Shown: one piece after another, positions 18,441 to 26,100 of the stretch
How the letters are laid out: the number at the start of each line of letters is the position of its first letter
Position numbering within the stretch: the stretch's first letter is position 1
Origin: JANQGH01 sp039177555
GTDB taxonomy: Bacteria; Pseudomonadota; Alphaproteobacteria; DSM-16000; Inquilinaceae
DNA length: 64,000 nt
NCBI GenBank assembly: GCA_039177555.1
Contig: JBCDFV010000002.1
Coordinates: 124,001 to 188,000 of the forward strand
Reading direction: 5' to 3'
Notes under the pieces: model-generated
Told to the model about the DNA's origin: nothing
What the model saw: only the letters and a program-made list of their open reading frames with translations
The model's database searches: none
Program-made: the position numbers and the translations under genes

Positions 18441-19409
18441 TCAATCCCGATAGTCGACGTCGATGCGGCGGCCTAATTGCAATGCCTGGTCGGCGGCCTC
18501 GATGACGCAGGCCGCATCGTAGGCGTCGTCCACCGTCGACAACGGCCTGGCCCCTTGCGCGACGCAGTCGTTGAGAAAATAAAGCTGGGTGTAGAGAAAG
18601 CTGTCCCAATAGGCCGCATCGTCTTGGCCGGCACCGGGTTCTTCGTCGACCTTGATCTGATCCCAGGACGCGACGCCGGTGCCCCGCGCGCCCAGGATCT
18701 TGAACTTCACCGTCCAGGGGTCTCGCGACCAATCGTCGGTTGAGAACGACGCCCAAAGGTTGGCGATAATGCCGTCTTCGTACCCGGCCGTGATCATGAT
18801 CTGGTCGATCGTGTCGGGATTGGTGAAGTGCACCCGTGAGGCCGTGGCGCTGACATGGGCCGGCCGTCCGGCGAAGTAGAGCAGGGCATAGACGTGATGG
18901 ATGGTCAGGCCGCCCATGGCGGGGTCCGGGCGCCCGACCTCCGGCGGCAGTCGTTGATTGTAGAGTGCCCAGAAGCTGTTCAGCCGCCCCAGCCGGCCGG
19001 AGGTGAGATGGGCGTGAATGCGCCGGACCTCGGGCGCGTAGATGTAGTTGTGTGAGGGCATGCAGACACGGTCCGACGCGCTGGCCGCGTGGCGAATACG
19101 CCCCACCTCGGCACGGGTGACGCCGATCGGCTTTTCGATCAGCACATGCTTGCCCGCCTCCAGGGTGCGCACCGCCAGGTCGGCATGGGCCTGGCTGGCG
19201 TTCAAAATGAAGACTGCCTCGATGTCCGGTTGGGCGAGCAGCACGTCGGCGCTGTCATAGGCAGTTCCGCCATGCTGGTCGGCAAACCGCTCCGCATTGG
19301 CATGGGATCGGCTCCACACGCCGGCCAGTTGACCGGCGCCGCCTTCGGCCAGCGCCTTTGCGTGCAGGCCGGCAACCGTGCCGGCGCCCATGAAGCCAAC
19401 CTTGATCAT
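18441..19409 (-). CDS. Gfo/Idh/MocA family oxidoreductase
   Basis: The 322-residue protein has an N-terminal NAD(P)-binding Rossmann fold (VGFMGAGTVAGLHAKAL), the EKP motif of the family (HVLIEKPIGVTRAEV, about residue 92), and a C-terminal alpha/beta domain. Family members oxidise or reduce sugars, inositols and related hydroxy compounds. The open frame extends 18 codons upstream, but the ATG at 19409 begins directly before the first beta strand and has GAGGG upstream. Neighbours give no hint of a substrate. Confidence 0.88.
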   Translation of the reverse strand: MIKVGFMGAGTVAGLHAKALAEGGAGQLAGVWSRSHANAERFADQHGGTAYDSADVLLAQPDIEAVFILNASQAHADLAVRTLEAGKHVLIEKPIGVTRAEVGRIRHAASASDRVCMPSHNYIYAPEVRRIHAHLTSGRLGRLNSFWALYNQRLPPEVGRPDPAMGGLTIHHVYALLYFAGRPAHVSATASRVHFTNPDTIDQIMITAGYEDGIIANLWASFSTDDWSRDPWTVKFKILGARGTGVASWDQIKVDEEPGAGQDDAAYWDSFLYTQLYFLNDCVAQGARPLSTVDDAYDAACVIEAADQALQLGRRIDVDYRD

Positions 19410-19426
19410 CCCGCCCTCGCCAATCG

Positions 19427-19894
19427 CTACGCCGTCTCGCGAACCGTCGCTGATTGGTAGCACTCACCGAGGACGAAGTCCCAGCCGCTATCGTAGCCGT
19501 CGCGGGTTGCCTGCGCTGCGGCGCCAAAACGGTCCCAATTGCGATGTTCGAGGGATACTCTTGTGCCCTTATCGCCGGCGCCCTCAAAGCGGATTTCGAC
19601 CTCCGACGCCTCATCGGCGGGCCGGCCGACATGCCAGGAAAACAACAGCTTCCGGCCCCGTTCGGCTTCGATCACCTGGCCCCAATCATGGGTCGTGCCG
19701 TCCTCGCACACCTCATAGATGCGGCCGCCCGGTTGCGCCTCGAAGACGACGAACCGGGGCGCACCGCCGCTTTGCGAGGCGACGATGGAATGGCTGTGCT
19801 TGGGCCACCAGGCGTCGATGCGGGCCGTGAAGATGTCGAAGGCTTCGTTCGGCCCGCAGGCGGCGAAAACAGTCTTCATCACGGGGTCGATCAT
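19427..19894 (-). CDS. SRPBCC / AHSA1 family protein
   Basis: The 155-residue protein has the START-like SRPBCC fold pattern of the AHSA1 (activator of Hsp90 ATPase homologue 1-like) group: an N-terminal FDIFTARIDAWWP segment, repeated beta strands with GGRIYEV and WGQVIEAERGRKLLFSW, and a long C-terminal helix. These proteins bind hydrophobic ligands or act as stress-related accessory proteins. Pairs of an ArsR regulator followed by an AHSA1 protein, as here with a 4-base overlap, are very common. The ligand is unknown. Confidence 0.88.
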   Translation of the reverse strand: MIDPVMKTVFAACGPNEAFDIFTARIDAWWPKHSHSIVASQSGGAPRFVVFEAQPGGRIYEVCEDGTTHDWGQVIEAERGRKLLFSWHVGRPADEASEVEIRFEGAGDKGTRVSLEHRNWDRFGAAAQATRDGYDSGWDFVLGECYQSATVRETA

Positions 19895-20202
19895 GATCGT
19901 TCTCCCTCTTGCTTGGTGTAGCCGACAAAATTGTCCAGCACGTCGGTCCAGAAGCTATCGAGATAGTCGCGAAGCGCACTAAGCCCTTCTGGATTAGCGC
20001 GGAAAAAGCCGCGCTTGCCCTCATAGCGGACGGCAACCAGGCCGGCCTCGCGTAAGGCCTTCAGGTGCTGGGACACGGCCGGCTTGCTGACCCGCTGGCT
20101 GGCGGCGATGACCGCGAACGCGCGCTCGCCACCGCGCAACTGTTCAAAAATGCTCCTCCGCGTCGGGTCCGCCAGCGCCGAGAGCGCATTATGATAAGTC
20201 AT
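19891..20202 (-). CDS. ArsR/SmtB-family transcriptional regulator
   Basis: The 103-residue winged-helix protein opens with ALADPTRRSIFEQLRGGERAFAVIA and has the recognition helix KPAVSQHLKALREAGLV. No Cys or His cluster typical of metal sensors is present (it contains no cysteine), so it is unlikely to sense metals. This fits the non-metal ArsR subgroup paired with AHSA1 proteins. It probably controls its own two-gene operon through an inverted repeat that covers its start codon. Confidence 0.92.
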   Translation of the reverse strand: MTYHNALSALADPTRRSIFEQLRGGERAFAVIAASQRVSKPAVSQHLKALREAGLVAVRYEGKRGFFRANPEGLSALRDYLDSFWTDVLDNFVGYTKQEGERS

Positions 20203-20208
20203 AACTTA
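20195..20208. promoter_or_regulatory. Probable ArsR operator over its own start codon
   Basis: TAAGT-CATA-ACTTA is a perfect 5-4-5 inverted repeat whose centre is the CAT of the arsR start codon (20200-20202). An AT-rich stretch continues upstream. The position suits autorepression. The regulator-site assignment is inference. Confidence 0.45.
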
Positions 20209-20255
20209 ACATAGAATCGAATGCTGCGCCCCGTCAATGTCAGTGGGGCCATGGT

Positions 20256-20269
20256 TTGACATCGATCAA
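20256..20269. promoter_or_regulatory. FNR/Anr/FixK-type box upstream of hemN
   Basis: TTGAC-ATCG-ATCAA differs from the consensus TTGAT-N4-ATCAA at one position. Its centre lies 42.5 bases before the hemN ATG. Oxygen-independent coproporphyrinogen oxidase genes are classical FNR/FixK targets, so activation at low oxygen is expected. Confidence 0.7.
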
Positions 20270-20304
20270 CGCGGGCCACGCATCGCTGGCCTAACGCGTG
20301 GGGC

Positions 20305-21645
20305 ATGAGTTCGATTGCCATGAAATACGCGACCGCCCGGGCGCCGCGTTACACCAGCTATCCGACCGCACCCCATTTCCAGAAGGGCTTTCCGGAGGCG
20401 ACCTACCGCACCTGGCTCGCCCGACAGGACGCGGCGGCGCCGATCTCGCTGTACCTGCATGTGCCGTTCTGCCGGCGCATGTGCTGGTATTGCGGCTGCT
20501 CGATGAAGTTGGCGCGGCGCTACGGTCCGGTCTCCGACTATCTCGATAGCTTGCTGGCGGAGATCGATTTGGTGACTGGGGTGATGCCTGGTCGCCAGCC
20601 GGTCGCGCATGTCCATTGGGGCGGTGGCTCGCCGACCGTCTTGTCGCCGGACGACCTCTCAATGGCGATGAAGACGCTGCATCGTCGCTTCGCCATTCTC
20701 TCCGATGCGGAAATCGCGATCGAGATCGATCCGCGCACGCTTACCGACGCGTTGGTCACCGTCTTAGGCAGTGAGGGCTTCAATCGCGCCAGCCTCGGCG
20801 TCCAGGAGTTCGACCCGAAGGTTCAAACGGCCATCAACCGCGAACAGCCCTTCTCGATGGTTGCCCGGGCAACGGCCGGATTGCGGGACGCGGGCGTGTC
20901 GGCGATCAACTTCGACCTTATGTACGGTCTGCCCTTTCAGACGGCGGCGATGTTGTCCAAGACGGTCGATATGGCGGTCGGTCTGCGCCCGGACCGGATT
21001 TCGCTGTTCGGCTACGCTCATGTGCCCTGGATGGCCAAAAACCAGCGGATGATCCCGGAGGACGCCTTGCCGAGTGCGGCCGAGCGGCTGGAGCAATCCG
21101 AGGTGGCGGCTGAACGGCTGGTGTCTCACGGCTATCGGCGCATCGGCCTCGATCACTTTGCGCTGCCGGGCGATCCAATGGCTGGGCCCGCGCGATTGCG
21201 CCGGAATTTCCAGGGCTACACGACCGATACCGCCGAGACACTGATCGGCCTGGGGGCAAGCTCGATCAGTGCGCTGCCGCAGGGCTATGTCCAGAACGTC
21301 GTGGAGACCGGCGCCTACGCGCGGGCGGTACGCGACGGTGTGTTGCCCGTCGTCAAGGGTCGGGTGCTTGACGACGACGATCGCCTGCGCCGATCGGTCA
21401 TCGAGCGCCTGATGTGCGACCTGCACGTCGACCTTGTGGAAGAAGCGCAGCGGTTTGGCGCGCAACCAGGCTATTTCGAACCGGAGATGGCACGCCTGAG
21501 CGATCTTCAGGACGATGGTCTGGTCGTGATCTCCGACCGATGTGTGGCGATCACCGAGGCCGGGCGGCCGGTCATGCGGGCGGTCGCGTCGGTGTTTGAT
21601 GCCTACCTGAACGTCGAAGGCGCGCGCCACTCCAAGATCGCCTGA
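20305..21645 (+). CDS. hemN: Oxygen-independent coproporphyrinogen III oxidase (coproporphyrinogen dehydrogenase)
   Basis: The 446-residue radical-SAM enzyme carries the CxxxCxxC cluster motif at Cys56, Cys60 and Cys63, followed by Cys65 (HVPFCRRMCWYCGCS), as in true HemN. The RYTSYPTAPHF N-terminal motif, the GGGSPT segment and the C-terminal HemN domain are present. It decarboxylates coproporphyrinogen III to protoporphyrinogen IX without oxygen. The ATG at 20305 lies at the expected transcription start of an FNR-activated promoter; an ATG at 20320 is also in frame. Confidence 0.95.
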   Translation: MSSIAMKYATARAPRYTSYPTAPHFQKGFPEATYRTWLARQDAAAPISLYLHVPFCRRMCWYCGCSMKLARRYGPVSDYLDSLLAEIDLVTGVMPGRQPVAHVHWGGGSPTVLSPDDLSMAMKTLHRRFAILSDAEIAIEIDPRTLTDALVTVLGSEGFNRASLGVQEFDPKVQTAINREQPFSMVARATAGLRDAGVSAINFDLMYGLPFQTAAMLSKTVDMAVGLRPDRISLFGYAHVPWMAKNQRMIPEDALPSAAERLEQSEVAAERLVSHGYRRIGLDHFALPGDPMAGPARLRRNFQGYTTDTAETLIGLGASSISALPQGYVQNVVETGAYARAVRDGVLPVVKGRVLDDDDRLRRSVIERLMCDLHVDLVEEAQRFGAQPGYFEPEMARLSDLQDDGLVVISDRCVAITEAGRPVMRAVASVFDAYLNVEGARHSKIA

Positions 21646-21747
21646 GGCTGGCCCAAACGCCGATTGACAGGGTGCCGCCAAAGCGACCAAGCTCTTGTCA
21701 ACGCGTGATAAATCGGCGCGGAACGACAAGGGATGGAGCGCGGAGCG

Positions 21748-22734
21748 ATGAAGAAGTTTCTGAACACTGTCGACGACATGCTGTCGGAAAGCTTGCGTGG
21801 TTTCGGTGCCGCGCAGGCAGATATCGTCGCCGTCCATGACGACCCGATGGTCGTCACCCGCGCGGCCCCGCGCCGTGACAAGGTGGCCCTGATCTCCGGC
21901 GGCGGCAGCGGCCATGAACCGCTGCATGCCGGCTTTGTCGGCACCGGCATGCTGGATGCCGCCTGCCCGGGCCAGGTCTTCACCTCGCCGACGCCGGACC
22001 AGATGATGGCTGCTGCGGAAGCAATCGCCAGCGACGTAGGCGTCCTTTGGATCGTGAAGAACTATTCCGGCGACGTCATGAACTTCGAGATGGCGGCGGA
22101 GATGGTCGACGGTTCGCAGTCCCTGCTCGTCAATGATGATGTCGCCGTTGAGGACTCCACCTATACCGCCGGACGGCGCGGTGTCGCCGGCACCGTGATC
22201 GTGGAGAAGATTGTCGGCGCGGCGGCGGAGGAGGGGGCCGATCTCGATGTCTGCGTCGCGCTCGGCAACCGCGTGATCGCGGCGACCCGGTCGTTCGGTG
22301 TCGCGCTGACCAGTTGCACGGTGCCGGCCGCCGGAACGCCGACCTTCGACATCGGCGACAATGAAATCGAGATGGGTGTCGGCATCCATGGCGAACCGGG
22401 CCGCCACCGCGAACCGCTGGGCACGGCCGATGCCATTGCTGGACAGATGATGGAGGCCATTCTCGGCGATCTCGCGCCGGCCGCCGGCGGCCAGGTGCTG
22501 TTTCTGGTCAACGGCTTTGGCGGCACGCCGCTGATGGAGCTTGACCTGATGTATGGGGCCGGCGCCAAGCTGCTGTCCGATCACGGCCTGACCATCGGCC
22601 GGTCTCTTGTCGGCAACTATGTCACCTCGCTTGAGATGGCCGGCTGCTCTTTCACCGTTACGGCTTTGGATGGCGAGATGATCCGCCTGTGGGACGCGCC
22701 GGTGCACACGGCCGCGTTGCGGTGGGGCTGCTAA
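21748..22734 (+). CDS. dhaK: PTS-dependent dihydroxyacetone kinase, substrate-binding subunit DhaK
   Basis: The 328-residue protein keeps the E. coli DhaK active-site residues at nearly the same numbers: His56 (GGGSGHEPLH), Asp109 (NYSGDVMNF) and His214 (GVGIHGEPG), which forms the covalent hemiaminal with dihydroxyacetone. It lacks the C-terminal ATP domain of single-chain kinases, so it needs DhaL and DhaM. GGAG precedes the ATG at 21748. It stands alone and converges on the operon that encodes its partners, ending with a 3-base overlap of stop regions with the HTH-like gene. The upstream spacer has a TTGACA/TGTCAA inverted pair of uncertain meaning. Confidence 0.93.
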   Translation: MKKFLNTVDDMLSESLRGFGAAQADIVAVHDDPMVVTRAAPRRDKVALISGGGSGHEPLHAGFVGTGMLDAACPGQVFTSPTPDQMMAAAEAIASDVGVLWIVKNYSGDVMNFEMAAEMVDGSQSLLVNDDVAVEDSTYTAGRRGVAGTVIVEKIVGAAAEEGADLDVCVALGNRVIAATRSFGVALTSCTVPAAGTPTFDIGDNEIEMGVGIHGEPGRHREPLGTADAIAGQMMEAILGDLAPAAGGQVLFLVNGFGGTPLMELDLMYGAGAKLLSDHGLTIGRSLVGNYVTSLEMAGCSFTVTALDGEMIRLWDAPVHTAALRWGC

Positions 22735-23177
22735 CCGCGATCGGCCAGTGCGGCGACCCGGCGGGCGAAGTCGCGAACCAGCTGCTCCATCTCCTCCTGC
22801 CGCCCGGCATTGCGCAGGACCGGCACCTCGACAACGATGCGTTTCATGCCGCCGCTGCCGGCTGCTGACGCCTCTGCGGCCGCCGCGACCTGCCGGTTCG
22901 GATGAGCGGTCTCATAGAGGGCCACGAATTGCCGACGCTCGGCAGGCGAGAAGTGGCAGATGTCGAAAATCGTTGGCAAATGCTTGGCCGGCACCGGCAC
23001 GCCGTAGCCGGGGTTGGTGATCTGGGTGACGAAGCTTTTGTGCTTGCCCAGCGCCACGGCGATAAGCTGGCGGGTGCCCGAGGGGCGCCGGTCGATCAGG
23101 TCGCGCAGGAACTGCTTGTAGGTGCTGACCGGGTTGGCCCCGTCGGTGTCGTCATCCGCCTGCATCCCGACGCTCAT
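22731..23177 (-). CDS. Small HTH-like protein of the dha/glycerol operon (function unknown)
   Basis: This 148-residue protein has no name I can give with confidence. The N-terminal half (about residues 17-95) reads like an XRE-type helix-turn-helix: TYKQFLRDLIDRRPSG, then TRQLIAVALGKHKSFVTQITNP, and a sterol-free alpha-helical close (FDICHFSPAERRQFVALYETAHP). A low-complexity Ala/Gly linker leads to a C-terminal segment (KRIVVEVPVLRNAGRQEEMEQLVRDFARRVAAL) that could pair as an oligomerisation helix. Its start overlaps the enzyme I stop by 4 bases, making it the last gene of the operon. An operon regulator or a PTS-state reader is plausible inference. Confidence 0.75.
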   Translation of the reverse strand: MSVGMQADDDTDGANPVSTYKQFLRDLIDRRPSGTRQLIAVALGKHKSFVTQITNPGYGVPVPAKHLPTIFDICHFSPAERRQFVALYETAHPNRQVAAAAEASAAGSGGMKRIVVEVPVLRNAGRQEEMEQLVRDFARRVAALADRG

Positions 23178-24799
23178 GGCTCTGTCACATAGTCGGCGAT
23201 GGTTGCCTTGGCCTGCGCCAGCGCCGCATAACCCATCGAGACCGACCGAACGCCGCAGTCCAGCAGTGCCGTGAGCGTGGCCGCTTCCGCCGCCATGTCG
23301 CCGCAGACGTTGACCTCCCTACCGGTCTTCAGCCCGTGATCGGCGATCCGCGTGATCAGGCGCAAAACGGCCGGGTTCAGCGGGTCGTAAAGGTTCGAGA
23401 CCTCGGCGCTGTCCCGGCTCGACGCGGTGACATATTGGATCAGGTCGTTGCTGCCGATCGAGAAGAAGTCGGCGTCGAATCTGTCGATCTCAATCGCGGC
23501 GGCGGGGACTTCAACCATCATGCCGATGGCCGGCTTTCCGACCGGGGCGCCGTCCTTCGCAACGGCGGCAAGGGCCGCTTCCGTCAGTTCGCGCGCGCGA
23601 TCGAGCTCCCAAGGGGCGGTGACCATGGGGAACATGATTTTCAGATTGCCATGGGCCGACGCGCGCGCCAGCGCCCGCAACTGAACCTCGAAGACATCCG
23701 TCCGGGCGAGCGAGAGGCGCAGCCCGCGCAGGCCCAGGAACGGGTTGCCCTCGCCGTCGAGCGTCAATCCGGGGATCGGCTTGTCGCCGCCCGCGTCCAG
23801 CGTGCGGATCGTGACCGGGCGGCCATCAGCCCAGTCGAGAAGCCGGCGATAGACGGCGGCTTGCTCGTCTTCACCCGGCAGGTTGGCGCGGTCGTGAAAC
23901 AGGAACTCGGTGCGCGTCAGGCCGATGCCATCGCAGTGAGCCACGGGGATTTCCGACAGAACCCCCGGATCGTCGACGTTCACCGTGGTGATCACGCGCT
24001 GGCCTGAAGGTGTGGTTGCCGGCAGCGGAAGCAGGCGTTTGGCCTCTTCCGCCTGACGCGCACGTGCGGCGACGTCCCGGTGCATTTGTTCCAGCGCGTC
24101 CCGCCCGAGACCGCTGACCACCTGGCCCGCATCCGCGTCCAGCACCACCGGCTCGCCGGCATGCAGGGCGGAGATGCCATCACCCAGGCCGACGGCCATC
24201 GCCAGCCCTCGTGCCCGGGCCAGCATGGCAACATGGCTGGACGGACTGCCGCCGGCCAGTGCGAGGCCGCCTGCCCGATGCCAGTCCACCGTGAGAAACC
24301 GCGACGGCGTCAGTTCCCGGCCGACCACGACGGCGCCGTCCGGCATGCTGCCATCGCCGAAATCGGCGCCGGTCAGGATCGCCAGGACCCGGTCACGCAG
24401 ATCGGTCAGATCCTCCGCACGGGCGCGGAAATAGTCGTCGTCGGAGGCGGCGTAATCAGCGATCTGTTCATCCAACGCGTCGCGCCAGCCCTTGACCGCG
24501 GAGGTTCCGGCCTCGATCTCGATGATTGCGGGCTCGATCAGCGCATCATCTTCCAACAGCGCGATCTGAAAGCCGAGGATTTCGCCGCCCATATCCCCTG
24601 AAGTTGCAGCCAGCGTTTCGAGCGCCTCGCTTGCGGCGGCGATCGCCGAGCGTAGTTTTGCAACCTCGTCGTCGCTGGTGCCCGCCGGTGCCTGATCGCG
24701 CACAATGATGTCGCCGAGCAGGTGGGCGGGGCCCACGACCAGTCCGCCGGACGCGCGCTTGCCCTTCAAACGTAGGATCTGGTCCTCAGTCTCCGTCAT
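23174..24799 (-). CDS. PTS enzyme I (PEP-protein phosphotransferase) dedicated to dihydroxyacetone kinase
   Basis: From the ATG at 24799 the protein has 541 residues, near the length of a full enzyme I. The phosphorylated histidine is His189 in GGSPSSHVAMLARARGLAMAVG, the same number as in E. coli EI. The PEP-binding barrel shows GLTRTEFLF, RTLDAGGDKP, MFPMV, GIMVEVPAA, SIGSNDLIQY and the NVCGDMA Cys segment. It passes phosphate from PEP to the HPr encoded just upstream. It overlaps the HPr gene by 14 bases and the HTH-like gene by 4. A TTG two codons earlier is also possible. Confidence 0.9.
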   Translation of the reverse strand: MTETEDQILRLKGKRASGGLVVGPAHLLGDIIVRDQAPAGTSDDEVAKLRSAIAAASEALETLAATSGDMGGEILGFQIALLEDDALIEPAIIEIEAGTSAVKGWRDALDEQIADYAASDDDYFRARAEDLTDLRDRVLAILTGADFGDGSMPDGAVVVGRELTPSRFLTVDWHRAGGLALAGGSPSSHVAMLARARGLAMAVGLGDGISALHAGEPVVLDADAGQVVSGLGRDALEQMHRDVAARARQAEEAKRLLPLPATTPSGQRVITTVNVDDPGVLSEIPVAHCDGIGLTRTEFLFHDRANLPGEDEQAAVYRRLLDWADGRPVTIRTLDAGGDKPIPGLTLDGEGNPFLGLRGLRLSLARTDVFEVQLRALARASAHGNLKIMFPMVTAPWELDRARELTEAALAAVAKDGAPVGKPAIGMMVEVPAAAIEIDRFDADFFSIGSNDLIQYVTASSRDSAEVSNLYDPLNPAVLRLITRIADHGLKTGREVNVCGDMAAEAATLTALLDCGVRSVSMGYAALAQAKATIADYVTEP

Positions 24800-25091
24800 C
24801 GTCAAAGTTCCGTTCGACCAGCCCGACCATGGCGTCGAGCGCGCTTTCAGCGTCGCTGCCTTCGGCCTTGAAATGCAGCGTCACGCCCTGCTTGGCCTTC
24901 AGCGCCATGACCTTCACGATGCTTTTGGCGTCGGTCCAGTCCTCGCGGCCATCGGGCTTGATCGCGATGACGGCCGTGTACCGCTTGGCCAGCTTGGTCA
25001 GCTTGACCGACGGTCTGGCATGCAGGCCGACCTCATGGGTCAGCAAGACGCTGCGTTCGATGGCTTCTTGTTCTGTCGGCTGCACGCTCAT
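24786..25091 (-). CDS. HPr phosphocarrier protein
   Basis: The 101-residue protein has an N-terminal extension of about 12 residues before the HPr fold. The active-site histidine is His24 in THEVGLHARPSVKL, and the SIVKVMAL segment around the regulatory-serine position is conserved. It relays phosphate from the adjacent enzyme I to DhaM. Its start overlaps the dhaM stop by 4 bases. In E. coli this function is an internal domain of the long DhaM protein; here it is free-standing. Confidence 0.92.
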   Translation of the reverse strand: MSVQPTEQEAIERSVLLTHEVGLHARPSVKLTKLAKRYTAVIAIKPDGREDWTDAKSIVKVMALKAKQGVTLHFKAEGSDAESALDAMVGLVERNFDDDGD

Positions 25092-25492
25092 GGCTGGCCC
25101 ATCAGCTCTTCGGCGGTGGCCTGGACGGCCGAAAGGGAGGAACCGCCGGCCGCCTCCGCAGCCGCCATAACCGCGCCTTCGACCACGGGCGCGTTCAAAA
25201 TCCGGATGCGGTCCTGGCGTTCCGCCGGCTGCATCTCCAAGGCCATTTCGCTGTTGGTCTCAGCACCGCCGAGATCGACCAGAATGGCCACGCCGGCCTC
25301 GCTCCAGGCTTGGTCGATGGCCTCGACGATCTTGGACACGTCCGTGCCCAGCCCGCCGTCCGGGTCGCCGCCGCAATGGACGATGGTCACCTCGTCGCCG
25401 ACCATCTGGCGGGCCATCTCGGCCGTGCCGCGCGCGACGTCGGAAGAGTGGGAGACGATCACTAGGCCAACAGTGGGGAGCGATTGGCTCAT
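25088..25492 (-). CDS. dhaM: Dihydroxyacetone kinase phosphotransfer subunit DhaM (EIIA-mannose type)
   Basis: The 134-residue protein is only the EIIA(Man)-like domain. The phosphorylated His15 lies in VGLVIVSHSSDVARG, and VDLGGAETNSEM is the conserved active-site loop. It takes phosphate from HPr and rephosphorylates ADP bound to DhaL, so the kinase is driven by PEP rather than ATP. It is encoded 5 bases after dhaL and overlaps the HPr gene. Confidence 0.93.
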   Translation of the reverse strand: MSQSLPTVGLVIVSHSSDVARGTAEMARQMVGDEVTIVHCGGDPDGGLGTDVSKIVEAIDQAWSEAGVAILVDLGGAETNSEMALEMQPAERQDRIRILNAPVVEGAVMAAAEAAGGSSLSAVQATAEELMGQP

Positions 25493-25497
25493 GAAAC

Positions 25498-26097
25498 CTA
25501 TCCTTCGATGACGTCGCAGACTGTCTGGATCAACAAGCGGGATGACGCGGCCCCGGGGTCCAGGTGCCCCGCGCTGCGCTCGCCAAGATACGAGGCCCGC
25601 CCCTTGGTTGCCACCATGGGGATGGTGGCCTCCGCAGCGTCATCGGCGACCTGGCGGATCTTGGCGATATCGGCGCCATCGGCCAAGGCGTCGTGTACCG
25701 GGATCAGCACGTCCAGCATGGTCTTGGCACCGCGGTCGCTCTTGCCGCGCTTCTTCACCGCCTCGACGCCGGCGCCAAGCATGTCGGCGAGCACTTTCCG
25801 GTCCGGCGCGCCTTCGGGGGCGGCTTTGCCCATGGCCATCAACAGACTGCCGTACAGCGGCCCGGATGCGCCGCCGACCTTCATGACCAGCGTCATGCCG
25901 GCGGCTTGCAGGGCCGCGCCCAGTGGTTTCGACAGGATCTTGTCGCGGTCCTCTTCAATCGCAGCAAAGCCGCGTGCCATGTTCAGCCCGTGATCGCCAT
26001 CGCCGATGGCTTGGTCGAGCTTTGTCAGCTCGTCCTTGGTTCCTTGAACGGCGGTGTTCGTCGCGTCGATCAGTGCCGAAAGCTGCTCATTCGCCAT
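25498..26097 (-). CDS. dhaL: Dihydroxyacetone kinase nucleotide-binding subunit DhaL
   Basis: The 199-residue all-helical protein carries the Mg-ADP-binding aspartates Asp28, Asp33 and Asp35 (LDQAIGDGDHGLNMARG), equivalent to Asp30, Asp35 and Asp37 in E. coli DhaL, and the glycine-rich GGASGPLYGSLLMAMGKA loop. ADP acts as a bound cofactor that passes phosphate from DhaM to dihydroxyacetone on DhaK. It begins 3 bases after the ABC ATPase stop, so transport and phosphorylation genes are cotranscribed. Confidence 0.94.
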   Translation of the reverse strand: MANEQLSALIDATNTAVQGTKDELTKLDQAIGDGDHGLNMARGFAAIEEDRDKILSKPLGAALQAAGMTLVMKVGGASGPLYGSLLMAMGKAAPEGAPDRKVLADMLGAGVEAVKKRGKSDRGAKTMLDVLIPVHDALADGADIAKIRQVADDAAEATIPMVATKGRASYLGERSAGHLDPGAASSRLLIQTVCDVIEG

Positions 26098-26100
26098 GGG

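Noticed and set aside
20764..22707. Long minus-strand open frame opposite hemN and dhaK
   Set aside because: Same antisense effect. It crosses two genes with intact catalytic motifs and has no recognisable domain.
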